Assembly: GCF_020829665.1 (NCBI RefSeq)
Contig: NZ_JAIVFT010000006.1
Coordinates: 286,524-350,523 of the forward strand
Origin: Nostoc sp. CHAB 5824
GTDB lineage: Bacteria > Cyanobacteriota > Cyanobacteriia > Cyanobacteriales > Nostocaceae
DNA length: 64,000 nt
Direction: 5' to 3'
How positions within the stretch are numbered: position 1 is the first letter of the stretch; each line of letters starts with the position of its first letter. The notes under the pieces are model-generated. The model saw nothing but the letters and a program-made list of their open reading frames with translations. It made no database searches and was not told the origin of the DNA. The position numbers were made by a program, and so were the translations under genes. Of the stretch, positions 16,566 to 25,969 are shown one piece after another.

Positions 16566-18065
16566 TCAAGGTAGCCAGCGGGGACGAAATCCGGCTAAGG
16601 GGAGTTGTTCTGGTCTAATTTCAACAGTCGCAGCATCAGCAATGGGTAACAGAGGCATTAACCACAAGCTACTGGTTGCTATCGCATCTCCATCATCAGT
16701 TTTTAAAGTGTTTGTGGGTAATGATGCTGGGGGGTTTGTCTGCGGTACTACTTGGTCAAATAACAAGCCCAAACCGTCGGCAGATAAACTCATTTGCACA
16801 TTCCGTTGAGCGGGAGGCAGTACTAGCAGTGGTTTCTGTTGCCCGGTTTTCAGATCAATTGCCACCACATAAGGCTGTTCTATGTATTGTTCTTTGGATA
16901 CCAGCTGTGTCAGCAAGCAGTAGATGGTGGGTGAGGCGATGTCAAATTGGCAGCTGAGAATTGAGCCTGTTGTTTTTAGTAGTTGTTTCTGCACACCTTG
17001 GTTTGTCACTAAAAACAAATCTCGGGTGTAATCTGTATTAAACTTTACCATCGCTGCTTGAGAGCCATCTTTGGAGAAAGCCTGTACCAAGCCAAACTGC
17101 GGCAGAAAATCTAGGGGTTTACTGGCATCACCTTGTAGGGGTAGGATGGCTGCTCCCTGTCCTTGAGCAACTGCTACGGCTTGACTATCTGGTGTGATCA
17201 TAAAGTCTCCCCCTGGTTGGCTTTCCAAACGTTTAGGGGTGGGTTTTTCTGCTGAACCGTCACTGGTTGCTGGCATAAACCATAATGCAAAGTCGCCGGG
17301 ATTAGTTTTATTGCCCCGCTGGATCACAATAGTTTGCCCATCAGGTGATAAATCAAATTTCAGGTTTTGATAATCTTTACTATCTAAAATTAGGTCTACT
17401 CTACCTGCTGATTCTACTTCTTTTCCCGATTTACCAGAAACGCCTGTTGTCACTGTGTACAGTTGGGCTGAAAGTAAGTCTTGGTTCTTAGTGGTGCGAG
17501 CCGAAAATAAAATTTTCTCCCCATCAGGAAAGGACTCAAAGTCCATTACTATCAAGTCTTTAGGAGTAAGTAGCCTTTTTTGTTCTTCGGTTAAGTTGTA
17601 AAGAACTAATCGTCCCTGTTCTTCTTTATCGGTTCCTATGTAAAGAATAATGCGATCGCGTGTGCGGAAGCTACCAACAAAGGGCTGTATCACCCGATTT
17701 TTGCCTTCTTGCTCGGCAAACTTATCTTTGGCTCCCTGTAACTGCACTTTATAATTTGTGCCATAGGGTGCTGGTGTCACCAATGTATAAACCATCCGCC
17801 GCCCAGCCCAACTGAATTTACCTGCTAGGGGTGGCTCGATTTTCAAGTTATCCTCTACGCTTTTTACTTCCATTGGGCGGCTGAAGGTGAGGGTGAAGGA
17901 GTTATCATCTGCCCCAATTTGTTGATTTTGCCAGGTAAACTCCCGGACACGAGCAGTCACCACATCACCTTGCAATATGATTAACCCAATCAGCACACTC
18001 AGCAGTAACATCAGTGCGATCGCTATCCGATCCAGTGGTTGGATAAATGCTTTAGATTTTGTCAT
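16566..18065 (-). CDS. Membrane-anchored protein with Ig-like and beta-propeller-like regions
   Basis: 499 residues. One N-terminal membrane helix (IAIALMLLLSVLIGLIILQG, about 14-33). Residues about 45-120 resemble a bacterial Ig-like SbsA domain (SFTLTFSRPMEVKSVEDNLK). Residues about 130-495 carry repeated segments such as FDLSPDGQTIVIQRG and MITPDSQAVAVAQGQG, typical of TolB/WD40-like propellers. It probably works at the cell envelope as a binding or sensing protein; no catalytic motif is visible. It is the last of three minus-strand genes, separated from the YcgQ-type gene by STRR DNA. Confidence 0.7.
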   Translation of the reverse strand: MTKSKAFIQPLDRIAIALMLLLSVLIGLIILQGDVVTARVREFTWQNQQIGADDNSFTLTFSRPMEVKSVEDNLKIEPPLAGKFSWAGRRMVYTLVTPAPYGTNYKVQLQGAKDKFAEQEGKNRVIQPFVGSFRTRDRIILYIGTDKEEQGRLVLYNLTEEQKRLLTPKDLIVMDFESFPDGEKILFSARTTKNQDLLSAQLYTVTTGVSGKSGKEVESAGRVDLILDSKDYQNLKFDLSPDGQTIVIQRGNKTNPGDFALWFMPATSDGSAEKPTPKRLESQPGGDFMITPDSQAVAVAQGQGAAILPLQGDASKPLDFLPQFGLVQAFSKDGSQAAMVKFNTDYTRDLFLVTNQGVQKQLLKTTGSILSCQFDIASPTIYCLLTQLVSKEQYIEQPYVVAIDLKTGQQKPLLVLPPAQRNVQMSLSADGLGLLFDQVVPQTNPPASLPTNTLKTDDGDAIATSSLWLMPLLPIADAATVEIRPEQLPLAGFRPRWLP

Positions 18066-18118
18066 TAGTCATTAGTCATTAGTCATTTGTCATTTGTCAT
18101 TTGTCATTAGTCATCAAC
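18062..18118. repeat. STRR heptamers
   Basis: TTAGTCA and TTTGTCA heptamers fill the gap between two minus-strand genes. Confidence 0.8.
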
Positions 18119-18124
18119 AAATAA

Positions 18125-18898
18125 CTAATAACTATAAGGATTTTGAGGTTGAGGAATCTTTTTGAGAGACGTAGCGGCAATGGTAAGTTGGCGTTTACCT
18201 GTTAGATTTTCTGTCACCATTTGTCCTTCTACTTCTAACCAGGTGTCAGGGGAATAAGGTTCTTGATTGTTTGGAAGTTTGACAGGTAATCCCACAGGGT
18301 AAGCATCTGCTGCACAGCAAGTTAAGACAAATCGCGCTAAAAACAAGTATTCTTTTCCTATATCCGGCGGGTGGATGACAAATCCCTGCACCTTGACTTT
18401 TTGTCCTGCATATACGTCTGGCTCTGGATAAACATTGACAGTGCGTACCCAGTCTACAAGCGATCGCTCCTCTGGACGAACAGTAGCCCGAAAGGCTTGA
18501 GGTTTGACGCGTGTAGTTCCTAATAAATCAGCCGTAACACCTCTTTGGAGTGCTTTGTCACTAGCAAAAACTTGCGGTGTAATGATAAAACCTAGAATCG
18601 CTGTAGTCAACAACAAAGCACTGCCCCAACCAGGGGGAAAAAAACTAATATGCTGGGTGTTTGGCATAACATCACGGCGACGCCGCTGCCAAAGTTCCTG
18701 CATCTTAAAGAAACCAATAATGATGAAGCTGATACCAGTTATAATCACCAACCAAAAATAATTTGGGTGAATCAACAGGTTCAGCTTGTTAGTTAGCCAA
18801 TATCTCAACATCAAAATGCCCCAAGCTGTAATTGCTAGAGCATCCAGCCAAGGGAGTAACAAATTTTGGATTTTAGATTTGGAATTTTTGTTAGTCAT
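18125..18898 (-). CDS. TIGR03943/YcgQ-type putative permease subunit
   Basis: 257 residues. Three N-terminal membrane helices (about 20-35, 45-65 and 90-110), then a soluble domain with KVQGFVIHPPDIGKEYLFLA and RFVLTCCAADAYPVGLP, the Cys-Cys-Ala-Ala-Asp signature of the TIGR03943 (DUF1980) family. Such proteins are encoded next to a YcgR/ArsP-type permease, as here: the permease lies 78 bp upstream on the same strand. The pair is thought to form a membrane transport complex of unknown substrate. Confidence 0.85.
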   Translation of the reverse strand: MTNKNSKSKIQNLLLPWLDALAITAWGILMLRYWLTNKLNLLIHPNYFWLVIITGISFIIIGFFKMQELWQRRRRDVMPNTQHISFFPPGWGSALLLTTAILGFIITPQVFASDKALQRGVTADLLGTTRVKPQAFRATVRPEERSLVDWVRTVNVYPEPDVYAGQKVKVQGFVIHPPDIGKEYLFLARFVLTCCAADAYPVGLPVKLPNNQEPYSPDTWLEVEGQMVTENLTGKRQLTIAATSLKKIPQPQNPYSY

Positions 18899-18972
18899 TA
18901 GTCATTGGTCATTGGTCATTGGTCATTAGTCATTGAATAAACGAAGAAAGACAAATGACTAATGACAAATAG
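18893..18972. repeat. STRR heptamers
   Basis: TTAGTCA/TTGGTCA heptamers between the permease stop and the YcgQ-type start, overlapping the first codons of the latter. Confidence 0.8.
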
Positions 18973-18976
18973 TTTT

Positions 18977-20044
18977 TTAAAAAACGTGCAAGTTAAGAAA
19001 AAGAGTAAACACAAATGTTAATTGTGCTGCTAAAGCAAATAAGTAAAAAATAGTTTTGGGTTTAAAAATAGATAACATCAAACCAACACTTTTGATGTCA
19101 ATCATTGGCCCAAATACCAGAAATGCCAACAATGAACCACTGCTAAAAGTTGAGGCAAAAGATAGGGCAAAGAAAGAATCAACTGTAGAACAAATTGACA
19201 CCACTACTGCTAATATCAGCATGACCACAATTGAGCTAATGGGCCCAGCACCCAAACTGAGAATTAATTCACGAGGAGCTAGCACTTGAATAGCAGCAGC
19301 GATCGCACTTCCTAAAATCATTACTCCGCCTAATTCCCGCAATTCTTGGATGCTATTATCCACTACTAAACGCAGTTTATCTGCAAGCGGTTTACTAGGA
19401 GTAGAAATTATGGTAGGTGGTACTAAATTAGAATCTATCCGCAGAGGTATACTTGCTTTCCCTCCTAAAATATAAGTTCCAGATTGCAAGATATTCGGTA
19501 CCATTTCTTGCTGCTGTAATTGATAACGTTTCCCACGGCGTTTGGTTTGGGGCTGCGCGGACGGATTAAACTTCATATACCGAGCGATCGCAGGTTGGAC
19601 TATGGGATTTAAGTCTTTTTGAAAACTGAAAACAAACCCGATAATTGTGGCAATTGATAAAGAAAATACGACTCGTAAAACCACTATTTCTGGCTGATCT
19701 CGAAATGCTGTCCAAGTTGCCCAAATTACAACTGGGTTAATTGTTGGTGCTGCCAGCAAAAAACCAATTGCAACTGGTGTGGGTACTCCCTGAATTAAGA
19801 ACCGCCGCGCTACCGGTACATTCCCGCACTCACACACTGGAAATAAAAAGCCGATCATACTGCCAACTAAAGCACCCAGCAGCGGATTTTTGGGCATTTT
19901 TTCTACTAATTTGCGCTCATCAACAAAAAACAGCAGCAAACTGGAGAATAAAACCCCAAGAAGCAAAAAAGGCATCGCCTCGACTAGCAGACTTAAAAAT
20001 AGCGTAAAACCATTGTTCAATTGATTCATGGGCGTCGCAGTCAA
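18977..20044 (-). CDS. Permease, ArsP_1/YcgR (DUF318) family
   Basis: 355 residues with about eight membrane helices in two halves, separated by a soluble loop (about residues 170-225). The signature PVCECGNVPVARRFLIQGVP followed by AAPTINPVVIWATW, with its conserved Cys-Glu-Cys, identifies the DUF318 permease family, some of whose members export arsenicals. With the TIGR03943 partner downstream it matches the two-component permease arrangement. The substrate cannot be assigned. The start may be the internal Met of MNQLNNGFTLF, four residues later. Confidence 0.87.
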   Translation of the reverse strand: MTATPMNQLNNGFTLFLSLLVEAMPFLLLGVLFSSLLLFFVDERKLVEKMPKNPLLGALVGSMIGFLFPVCECGNVPVARRFLIQGVPTPVAIGFLLAAPTINPVVIWATWTAFRDQPEIVVLRVVFSLSIATIIGFVFSFQKDLNPIVQPAIARYMKFNPSAQPQTKRRGKRYQLQQQEMVPNILQSGTYILGGKASIPLRIDSNLVPPTIISTPSKPLADKLRLVVDNSIQELRELGGVMILGSAIAAAIQVLAPRELILSLGAGPISSIVVMLILAVVVSICSTVDSFFALSFASTFSSGSLLAFLVFGPMIDIKSVGLMLSIFKPKTIFYLFALAAQLTFVFTLFLNLHVF

Positions 20045-20995
20045 AAGCGGTTTTGAGTTTTAGGGTTCTGCCTAGTCATTCTATCGAAATGGGGATCAAA
20101 AACAGTTCGGGAAAATTAAACATTATTTAAGTAGCAAGTTATCCGACTGTTCAAATAGCGTTTAAGCGCTACAAACCTTTACTTCAGCCAAAATAGTAAT
20201 TTTTATCTGAGTGCATTTACTGACGATGACCATTTCTAAGATTGTCTAAGTTCAAAAATTGTTCCGATCTAGAGGGCAAGTTGCTGCATAGATGATTTAG
20301 ACTTCCCTATGTTTATACTTACAGTAATTTGCTGGATAAGATATTAGCTCGGCTGTATTTCATCAAGTATTTACAGTTATTCAACAATTGGGGTAGGCGT
20401 AGCCCGTCGTAGACATCGCTCTTAGTTACTACCATCATTGATTTTGGCTAGTTCTGGCAAAATGTAATCTGGGCTTTGGTTGATTTTTTACTATAAAAAA
20501 TCTAAAAATGCAAGACAAAAGTTTAGCAAACAGGGTAAATGCTTGCAATACCTTGTCCTTTAGGACACGCTACACGAACGCCAATTTCCGAAAAGTCTCA
20601 CAGGCTGGAAGTCGCTGGTTCACAAACGTAGGTAAAGCCTTATCCTTACAAACTCGTAATTACTACAACTAAGAGGCCGCGCGGTGAAGCAGGTTTTGGG
20701 AAAACCTCATGAACTACTGGCGTCGGGTTTATCAATTTATTACCAAATAGTTTGAATAGTTGTTAATGCCTGAATTTGCAAATTAAAAATTTTGCAAAAT
20801 TCAATAACTCTTGCTGCTTATCTATAGGTAGCTTTCAAACATCCTCTAAGACTGCTTGCTCAATATTCATATACTTGTAACCTTGCCTACAGGACTACTG
20901 TGACACGATGCCTACGGCGGTAAACTACGCACTTCTCGCCACACATCATTCATATCCTGGACTTCTTTAAAAAGTTGAGGATCTGGTGTTCGCTG
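20045..20995. other. Long intergenic region with dispersed repeats
   Basis: About 950 bp with no supported gene. It includes a copy of the GCGTAGCCC repeat (20394-20420) and a second dispersed motif (ataccttgtcctttaggaca, 20549-20568), similar to 40805-40824. The stretch 20650-20740 has higher GC (gaggccgcgcggtgaagcag) and looks like a remnant of a mobile element, but no frame or family can be assigned. Confidence 0.5.
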
Positions 20996-22063
20996 TTAAT
21001 TACGTTTTGGTGGAGTTCCCCAAATTTTAATTTGTCGATCAAATCCACCACTGGCAAGAATTTTACCATCAGGACTAAAAGCGATCGCACTCACCCAGTC
21101 TGTATGTCCACTCAGTGTATTTATTAACTCGCCTGTAGTTAAATACCACAGTTTAATCCCATCTCTACCAGCACTAGCAAGGGTTTGCCCATCGGGGTTA
21201 ATAGCGATCGCATTTACCCAGTTATTATGTCCTGTAAGGGTGCGGACTAATTCTCCAGTATTAATATTCCACAGTTTTATTGTGCGATCGCGGCTAGCAG
21301 TAACTAATGTTTCTCCATCTGGTGTAAAGATGACACTGCTAACAGCATTAGAATGAGCTACCAATTCATTGATTAATTTACCAGTACTCAAACTCCACAG
21401 TTTAATTACACCCTTATTGTCACCACTAGCCAAGGTCTGCCCATCAGGACTAATGGCTAAGGTATAAATCAAATTATCAAAACGTACTAGAGTCCCTAGA
21501 GGGCGCTGTTGTAGCAAATCCCATATCCGAATCCCATCCAAAGCTCCACTGATGAGAACTTTACTATCAGGAGAGACCGCTAAAGATAATACATTACTTG
21601 TATGTCCGACAAAAGAGCGGCTAAATTTTAAATTTTTCAGGTTCCAGAGGTTAATCGTGTTGTCATCACTACAACTGGCGAGGGTTTGCCCATCTGGTGA
21701 AATCACTAAAGACTCTACGGCTGCTTTGTGTGCTTTGTTAATGTTCCCCAACTTTTTGCCGTTTGCTAGATTCCACAGGCGAATTACACCCTCGTTTTCT
21801 GCACCTCCACTCACAAGAATTCTGCTATCTGGACTAAAAGCAAGGGATTTAACGGTTCCGTTATGTCCTTTGAGTGTGTAAAGTAGTTGGGCATTAGCAA
21901 AGCTGCTGGTAGCTTGGGAGTTTGGGGTTACTTCAATAGCAGCATGAGCTTGATGAATATAAAACCCTTCCCAGGTAGTTACTGGAAGGGCAACAGCTGC
22001 CATAAATGCCAGGATAATATACGGCCGCAGAAAATTACCCCCACCTCTTCCCTCACTACTCAC
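20996..22063 (-). CDS. Exported or membrane-anchored WD40 repeat protein
   Basis: 355 residues. An N-terminal hydrophobic segment (IILAFMAAVALPVTTWEGF, about 16-34) followed by HAA suggests a signal peptide or anchor. Residues about 60-350 form seven WD40 repeats, each with the pattern LAFSPDSRILVSGG ... IRLWNL, enough for one propeller. The repeats differ from each other, unlike those of the STAND protein at 33.3 kb. No catalytic domain is present; a binding scaffold is the only supported role. Confidence 0.85.
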   Translation of the reverse strand: MSSEGRGGGNFLRPYIILAFMAAVALPVTTWEGFYIHQAHAAIEVTPNSQATSSFANAQLLYTLKGHNGTVKSLAFSPDSRILVSGGAENEGVIRLWNLANGKKLGNINKAHKAAVESLVISPDGQTLASCSDDNTINLWNLKNLKFSRSFVGHTSNVLSLAVSPDSKVLISGALDGIRIWDLLQQRPLGTLVRFDNLIYTLAISPDGQTLASGDNKGVIKLWSLSTGKLINELVAHSNAVSSVIFTPDGETLVTASRDRTIKLWNINTGELVRTLTGHNNWVNAIAINPDGQTLASAGRDGIKLWYLTTGELINTLSGHTDWVSAIAFSPDGKILASGGFDRQIKIWGTPPKRN

Positions 22064-22138
22064 TCTTTTTCCTCACTTTTATAGATACGGTTACTCCAAT
22101 CAATTTTGCAGAGTTATTACTGAATAACTCTACACTTC

Positions 22139-22435
22139 CTAAAGAGGTGGTTTTTTCTTAGAAACGCTTAACATTGGTAAAGGCGCACTAGAAGAACGAG
22201 AGGGCAAATAATGTTGCACTACAGGCTCCTCTGGTAGAGGACGACGCTGCTGGAAACGCCACAACTTAAAAGCTAGCGCTATCCCTGTTGTTCCAAAACC
22301 AAAAGCGAACAACGACCAGCTATCATTCAATCCGCCAATCAGGGCATCTATAACGCCCATCGTAATCAATACACTGATTAGTGGCTCTTTTCGGTAGGTT
22401 GACTTCAAAAAACGAGGTAATACAGCATTCATCAC
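22139..22435 (-). CDS. Small hypothetical membrane protein
   Basis: 98 residues. Two hydrophobic segments (ISVLITMGVIDALIGGL, about 20-36, and SLFAFGFGTTGIALAF, about 40-56), then a basic, Pro-rich cytosolic tail ending SVSKKKPPL. It lies 75 bp upstream of the exported WD40 gene on the same strand and could be co-transcribed. A conserved cyanobacterial protein of unknown role. Confidence 0.6.
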   Translation of the reverse strand: MMNAVLPRFLKSTYRKEPLISVLITMGVIDALIGGLNDSWSLFAFGFGTTGIALAFKLWRFQQRRPLPEEPVVQHYLPSRSSSAPLPMLSVSKKKPPL

Positions 22436-22582
22436 AGCTTGGTTGGTTCCAGTTCACCTTTCGTGTATATTTACCAAGAATACCTCACCCATAATTTGCC
22501 TTTCTCATCTAAGGCAGACATTAGTATATGATTTTCTGTAGTCGGGGAGGAAGTAGACTCATTAATCAATCGCCTTGTATAT

Positions 22583-22691
22583 ACTAGTAGACTGTGGCGG
22601 AAGTTTGCCTATCTTTAACAATGGGATTTTGTCCCTTGCCAAGTCTTGTTAATTAACATAATGGCTGGATTTCCGCCGTACTGTACTAGTT
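22583..22691. mobile_element. MITE-like element with imperfect terminal inverted repeats
   Basis: The left end ACTAGTAGACTGTGGCGGAA and right end TTCCGCCGTACTGTACTAGT are near-complementary. The interior holds GAAGTTTGCCTATCTTTAAC, shared with DNA at 44502-44530 and 44050-44080. No open frame; a non-autonomous element is the best explanation. Confidence 0.65.
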
Positions 22692-22903
22692 GCAAGTCTA
22701 TAATATATCTATCACTAATAAATATTTTGATTCCTCTCTTGCTTACATTCTAGGGCAATAATTTACGAATAAGTCTAATTCAAGTATCTAGGGCGAAGTA
22801 CTTCGCTATCAATTGTTAAAGTCAAAACCAACTGGTTATTCCAGCTGGTTAAGACTTTTTTAACTACTAGCTTACAACTTCTACCTTGTGCTTGTTGTTG
22901 GCA

Positions 22904-23074
22904 CTACTTCAGACCCAGCCATGATAGTACCCCTTGATTAGTTGTATATTCAATCACCAGCAACAAAGCGAAGCCAATCATTGCAGCTCGACCATTCAAG
23001 CGTTCAGCATATTCATTAAAGCCAAACTTAGGCTCCTCTAGTTTAGGTGTAATTGATGGTTGTGTTTGTGTCAT
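22904..23074 (-). CDS. hli: High-light-inducible (Hli/SCP) chlorophyll-binding protein
   Basis: 56 residues from the ATG at 23074 (MTQTQPSITPKLEEPKFGFN), preferred over an upstream start because AAAGG lies at a suitable distance. The single membrane helix carries the family motif YAERLNGRAAMIGFALLLVI (ExxNxRxAMIGF), whose Glu and Asn/Arg bind chlorophyll. Hli proteins sit in the thylakoid membrane and protect photosystem assembly intermediates under light stress. It is separated by about 430 bp from the divergently oriented ald gene. Confidence 0.93.
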   Translation of the reverse strand: MTQTQPSITPKLEEPKFGFNEYAERLNGRAAMIGFALLLVIEYTTNQGVLSWLGLK

Positions 23075-23503
23075 TTTTAAAAAACCTTTTTTTGGCAAAC
23101 GGTACTTGATATTAGACTTCGCAGCAGTTGTCTCTTAAGGTGCGGATAAGCAGTAAAAGTTAAAGGAATTGACTCGTTCTTTCTTTTGCCCTTAACTTTT
23201 AGCCTAGACTTGGTAGCTTATAAGCTGATTGCAGTGCTTGAATGCCAAGGTAACTTGAGAAATTCAGCAAACGCTTCCTAGTAGGGAGCTATACAATCGC
23301 CTTTTAATAAATTGTTACTATTCTTTATATATTGTATAAATACTGGGGCAATAGTCAAGGGTAAGAGTTTGGGGCTACCTAGATTGAATTGAGAAACTTA
23401 GATCAGAGATTAGCTATCTCTAATACAGCTATCTCCGATATGAACGTAGCAAGCTTGAGATTGGCAGGCTACAGTTAAACAAAAAAATTATCAGAGGCGG
23501 TAT
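23075..23503. other. Intergenic region between divergent hli and ald
   Basis: About 430 bp, AT-rich, presumably holding both promoters. No convincing regulatory site or small gene is seen. The sequence just upstream of ald (cagaggcggtat) is a weak ribosome site. Confidence 0.4.
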
Positions 23504-24595
23504 ATGGAAATCGGCGTTCCCAAGGAAAATAAAGATCAAGAATTTCGGGTAGGTTTAAGTCCTTCTAGTGTGCGGGCGCTGCGGGAAAATGGTCATAGCA
23601 TCTTCGTCCAGACGGAAGCTGGTAATGGCGCTGGATTCTCAGATGACGACTACAGTTGTGCTGGAGCCGAGATTGTTCCCACATCAGAAACGGCTTGGAA
23701 CCGGGAATTGGTTGTTAAAGTCAAAGAGCCGCTGACATCTGAGTACAAATTTTTGCAGAAAGGGCAGATATTATTTACTTATTTACATTTAGCAGCTGAT
23801 CGCAAATTGACAGAGCATTTAATTGATTGTGGCACAACTGCGATCGCCTACGAAACTGTAGAACAACCCGGTGCTAACAAACTACCCTTGCTCACCCCCA
23901 TGAGCGTTATTGCCGGTCGGCTAGCAGTACAATTTGGGGCCAGATTCCTAGAACGTCAGCAAGGTGGTAGAGGAGTGCTTTTGGGCGGTGTACCTGGAGT
24001 AAAACCAGGCAAAGTAGTAATTTTAGGTGGCGGCGTTGTCGGCACAGAAGCAGCTAAAATTGCTGTAGGCATGGGTGCTAGCGTACAGATATTAGATGTA
24101 AGTGTTGAGCGTTTATCTTATTTAGAAACCCTCTTTGGCTCTAGAGTCGAATTGCTTTACAGCAACTCTGCTCATATTGAAACCGCGGTCATTGAAGCCG
24201 ATTTGCTCATCGGTGCAGTTTTAGTATTGGGACGTAGAGCACCAATACTAGTATCTCGTGAATTGGTCAAACAAATGCGTCCTGGTTCTGTAATAGTTGA
24301 TGTAGCCGTTGACCAGGGCGGTTGCATAGAAACTTTACACCCTACATCCCACACCAATCCGGTATACCTTGAAGAAGGTGTGGTGCATTATGGCGTTCCC
24401 AATATGCCAGGAGCAGTACCTTGGACAGCAACCCAGGCACTTAATAATAGTACATTACCTTATGTTGTCCAGTTGGCGAATTTGGGAATGAAGGCACTGG
24501 AAGTTAACTCAGCATTAGCTAAGGGTGTGAATGTGCAGAATCATCACTTAGTGCATCCCGCCGTACAAGAGGTATTCCCTGATTTGGTAAATTAA
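23504..24595 (+). CDS. ald: Alanine dehydrogenase
   Basis: 363 residues, the usual length. It starts MEIGVPKENKDQEFRVGLSP, the pyruvate/substrate-binding N-terminus with its conserved Lys and Arg. The Rossmann segment KVVILGGGVVGTEAAKIAVG (about residues 170-188) binds NAD, and HYGVPNMPGAVPWTAT is a further signature. The enzyme interconverts alanine and pyruvate plus ammonia. It stands alone; the CRISPR leader begins just after its stop. Confidence 0.95.
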   Translation: MEIGVPKENKDQEFRVGLSPSSVRALRENGHSIFVQTEAGNGAGFSDDDYSCAGAEIVPTSETAWNRELVVKVKEPLTSEYKFLQKGQILFTYLHLAADRKLTEHLIDCGTTAIAYETVEQPGANKLPLLTPMSVIAGRLAVQFGARFLERQQGGRGVLLGGVPGVKPGKVVILGGGVVGTEAAKIAVGMGASVQILDVSVERLSYLETLFGSRVELLYSNSAHIETAVIEADLLIGAVLVLGRRAPILVSRELVKQMRPGSVIVDVAVDQGGCIETLHPTSHTNPVYLEEGVVHYGVPNMPGAVPWTATQALNNSTLPYVVQLANLGMKALEVNSALAKGVNVQNHHLVHPAVQEVFPDLVN

Positions 24596-24895
24596 GGTGT
24601 GCAAGGATTAGGCGATCGCTTATTTTAATAGAGGTAGCGATCGGCAATCGGACTAATTTTCTTGCCAAATGCGCGGATGGGTAGGTGTACAAAATGAGAA
24701 AGGGCAAAAAAGGCTGTACGCTCCATCTATACAAGACTTTCAGGGCAATGGCACTTTTAAACCATCCGCGCACCTTATGGGGGCTAGCTTTCAGCGATTT
24801 GTATCTTGTGCTATGACTATTCCCTGTGTTATGATTCATCCATTCGCGCAACTGCACCTTGAAAACCAAATACAGCAAGGCTTTCAGACGCCAGC
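24596..24895 (+). promoter_or_regulatory. Probable CRISPR leader
   Basis: The 300 bp upstream of the first repeat hold no gene. The repeat 3' end (ATTGAAAC) points transcription to the right, and the only mutated internal repeat is near the right end, both placing the leader here. It contains a perfect 10-bp inverted pair, GCGCGGATGG at 24671-24680 and CCATCCGCGC at 24762-24771, and a third related piece (TCCATTCGCGC, about 24838-24848). Confidence 0.65.
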
Positions 24896-25933
24896 ATTGC
24901 AATTCAATAAAATCCCTATTAGGGATTGAAACAAATATTATACCCGATGCACCAGAAGATACCCCAATATTGCAATTCAATAAAATCCCTATTAGGGATT
25001 GAAACTTACCGGACTCAAAGCCTACTTCAAGAATAGCATTGCAATTCAATAAAATCCCTATTAGGGATTGAAACATGAGAAAGACTAGCCTTAAGTTGAA
25101 TCAGGCTAGATTGCAATTCAATAAAATCCCTATTAGGGATTGAAACTTAAAGGCGTGCCAGTTTGAGAGAGATGCCAAGATGATTGCAATTCAATAAAAT
25201 CCCTATTAGGGATTGAAACCATAAAGAGCAATTTCATCAAAAACAACTATTGAATTGCAATTCAATAAAATCCCTATTAGGGATTGAAACCGGGCAAGAT
25301 GGCTTACTCTCTGAAAGCTTGCCAATTGCAATTCAATAAAATCCCTATTAGGGATTGAAACAAAACAACTGCAAATACCGCTTTAAAAAATGCTGGATTG
25401 CAATTCAATAAAATCCCTATTAGGGATTGAAACATTGTGGTTTGCGGGAATTGAGCTACCATTTTTAATTGCAATTCAATAAAATCCCTATTAGGGATTG
25501 AAACTCCTCTAAGAAAATATGGGTTGTGGGCGTAGCTCTTGCAATTCAATAAAATCCCTATTAGGGATTGAAACCGGAACCCCTGGAGGCGTTGGGCTTA
25601 CGGTCACTGCATTGCAATTCAATAAAATCCCTATTAGGGATTGAAACTTTACGATTACTCGCCAAAATTGAATTTGGAGTCATTGCAATTCAATAAAATC
25701 CCTATTAGGGATTGAAACCCTTGGGATTCCACTGACAATCATCTTCATGGTAAATTGCAATTCAATAAAATTCCTATTAGGGATTGAAACATAAAAAGGT
25801 ATAGAAAGGAACTAGGGATTACTAATTGCAATTCAATAAAATCCCTATTAGGGATTGAAACTCCGCAAAAACACTTGGTTGACTGAGACTGTTGACATTG
25901 CAATTCAATAAAATCCCTATTAGGGATTGAAAC
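24896..25933 (+). CRISPR. CRISPR array, 15 repeats and 14 spacers, no adjacent cas genes
   Basis: Fifteen 37-bp repeats start at 24896, 24969, 25038, 25110, 25183, 25254, 25325, 25397, 25468, 25538, 25611, 25682, 25754, 25825 and 25897. The repeat begins ATTGCAATTC and ends ATTAGGGATTGAAAC, with the palindromic core AATCCCTATTAGGGATT. Spacers are 32-36 bp and all different. Deviations: repeat 10 has C in place of the first A, and repeat 13 has one C-to-T change. The ATTGAAAC end is the usual 5' handle of type I and type III systems in cyanobacteria. No cas gene lies in the window, so the array must be served by Cas proteins encoded elsewhere. Apparent reading frames across it are repeat artefacts. 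Confidence 0.98.
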
Positions 25934-25969
25934 TTTTTGATTCTCTGAAGTGTAACTTCTAATTCATTT

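Noticed and set aside
20650..20740. Group II intron or reverse-transcriptase remnant
   Set aside because: GC-rich structured DNA is present, but no domain V pattern or protein motif could be identified.
24519..25549. Long minus-strand frames across the CRISPR array
   Set aside because: They read through regularly spaced repeats (recurring FQSLIGILLNCN) and have no ribosome site; artefacts of the array.
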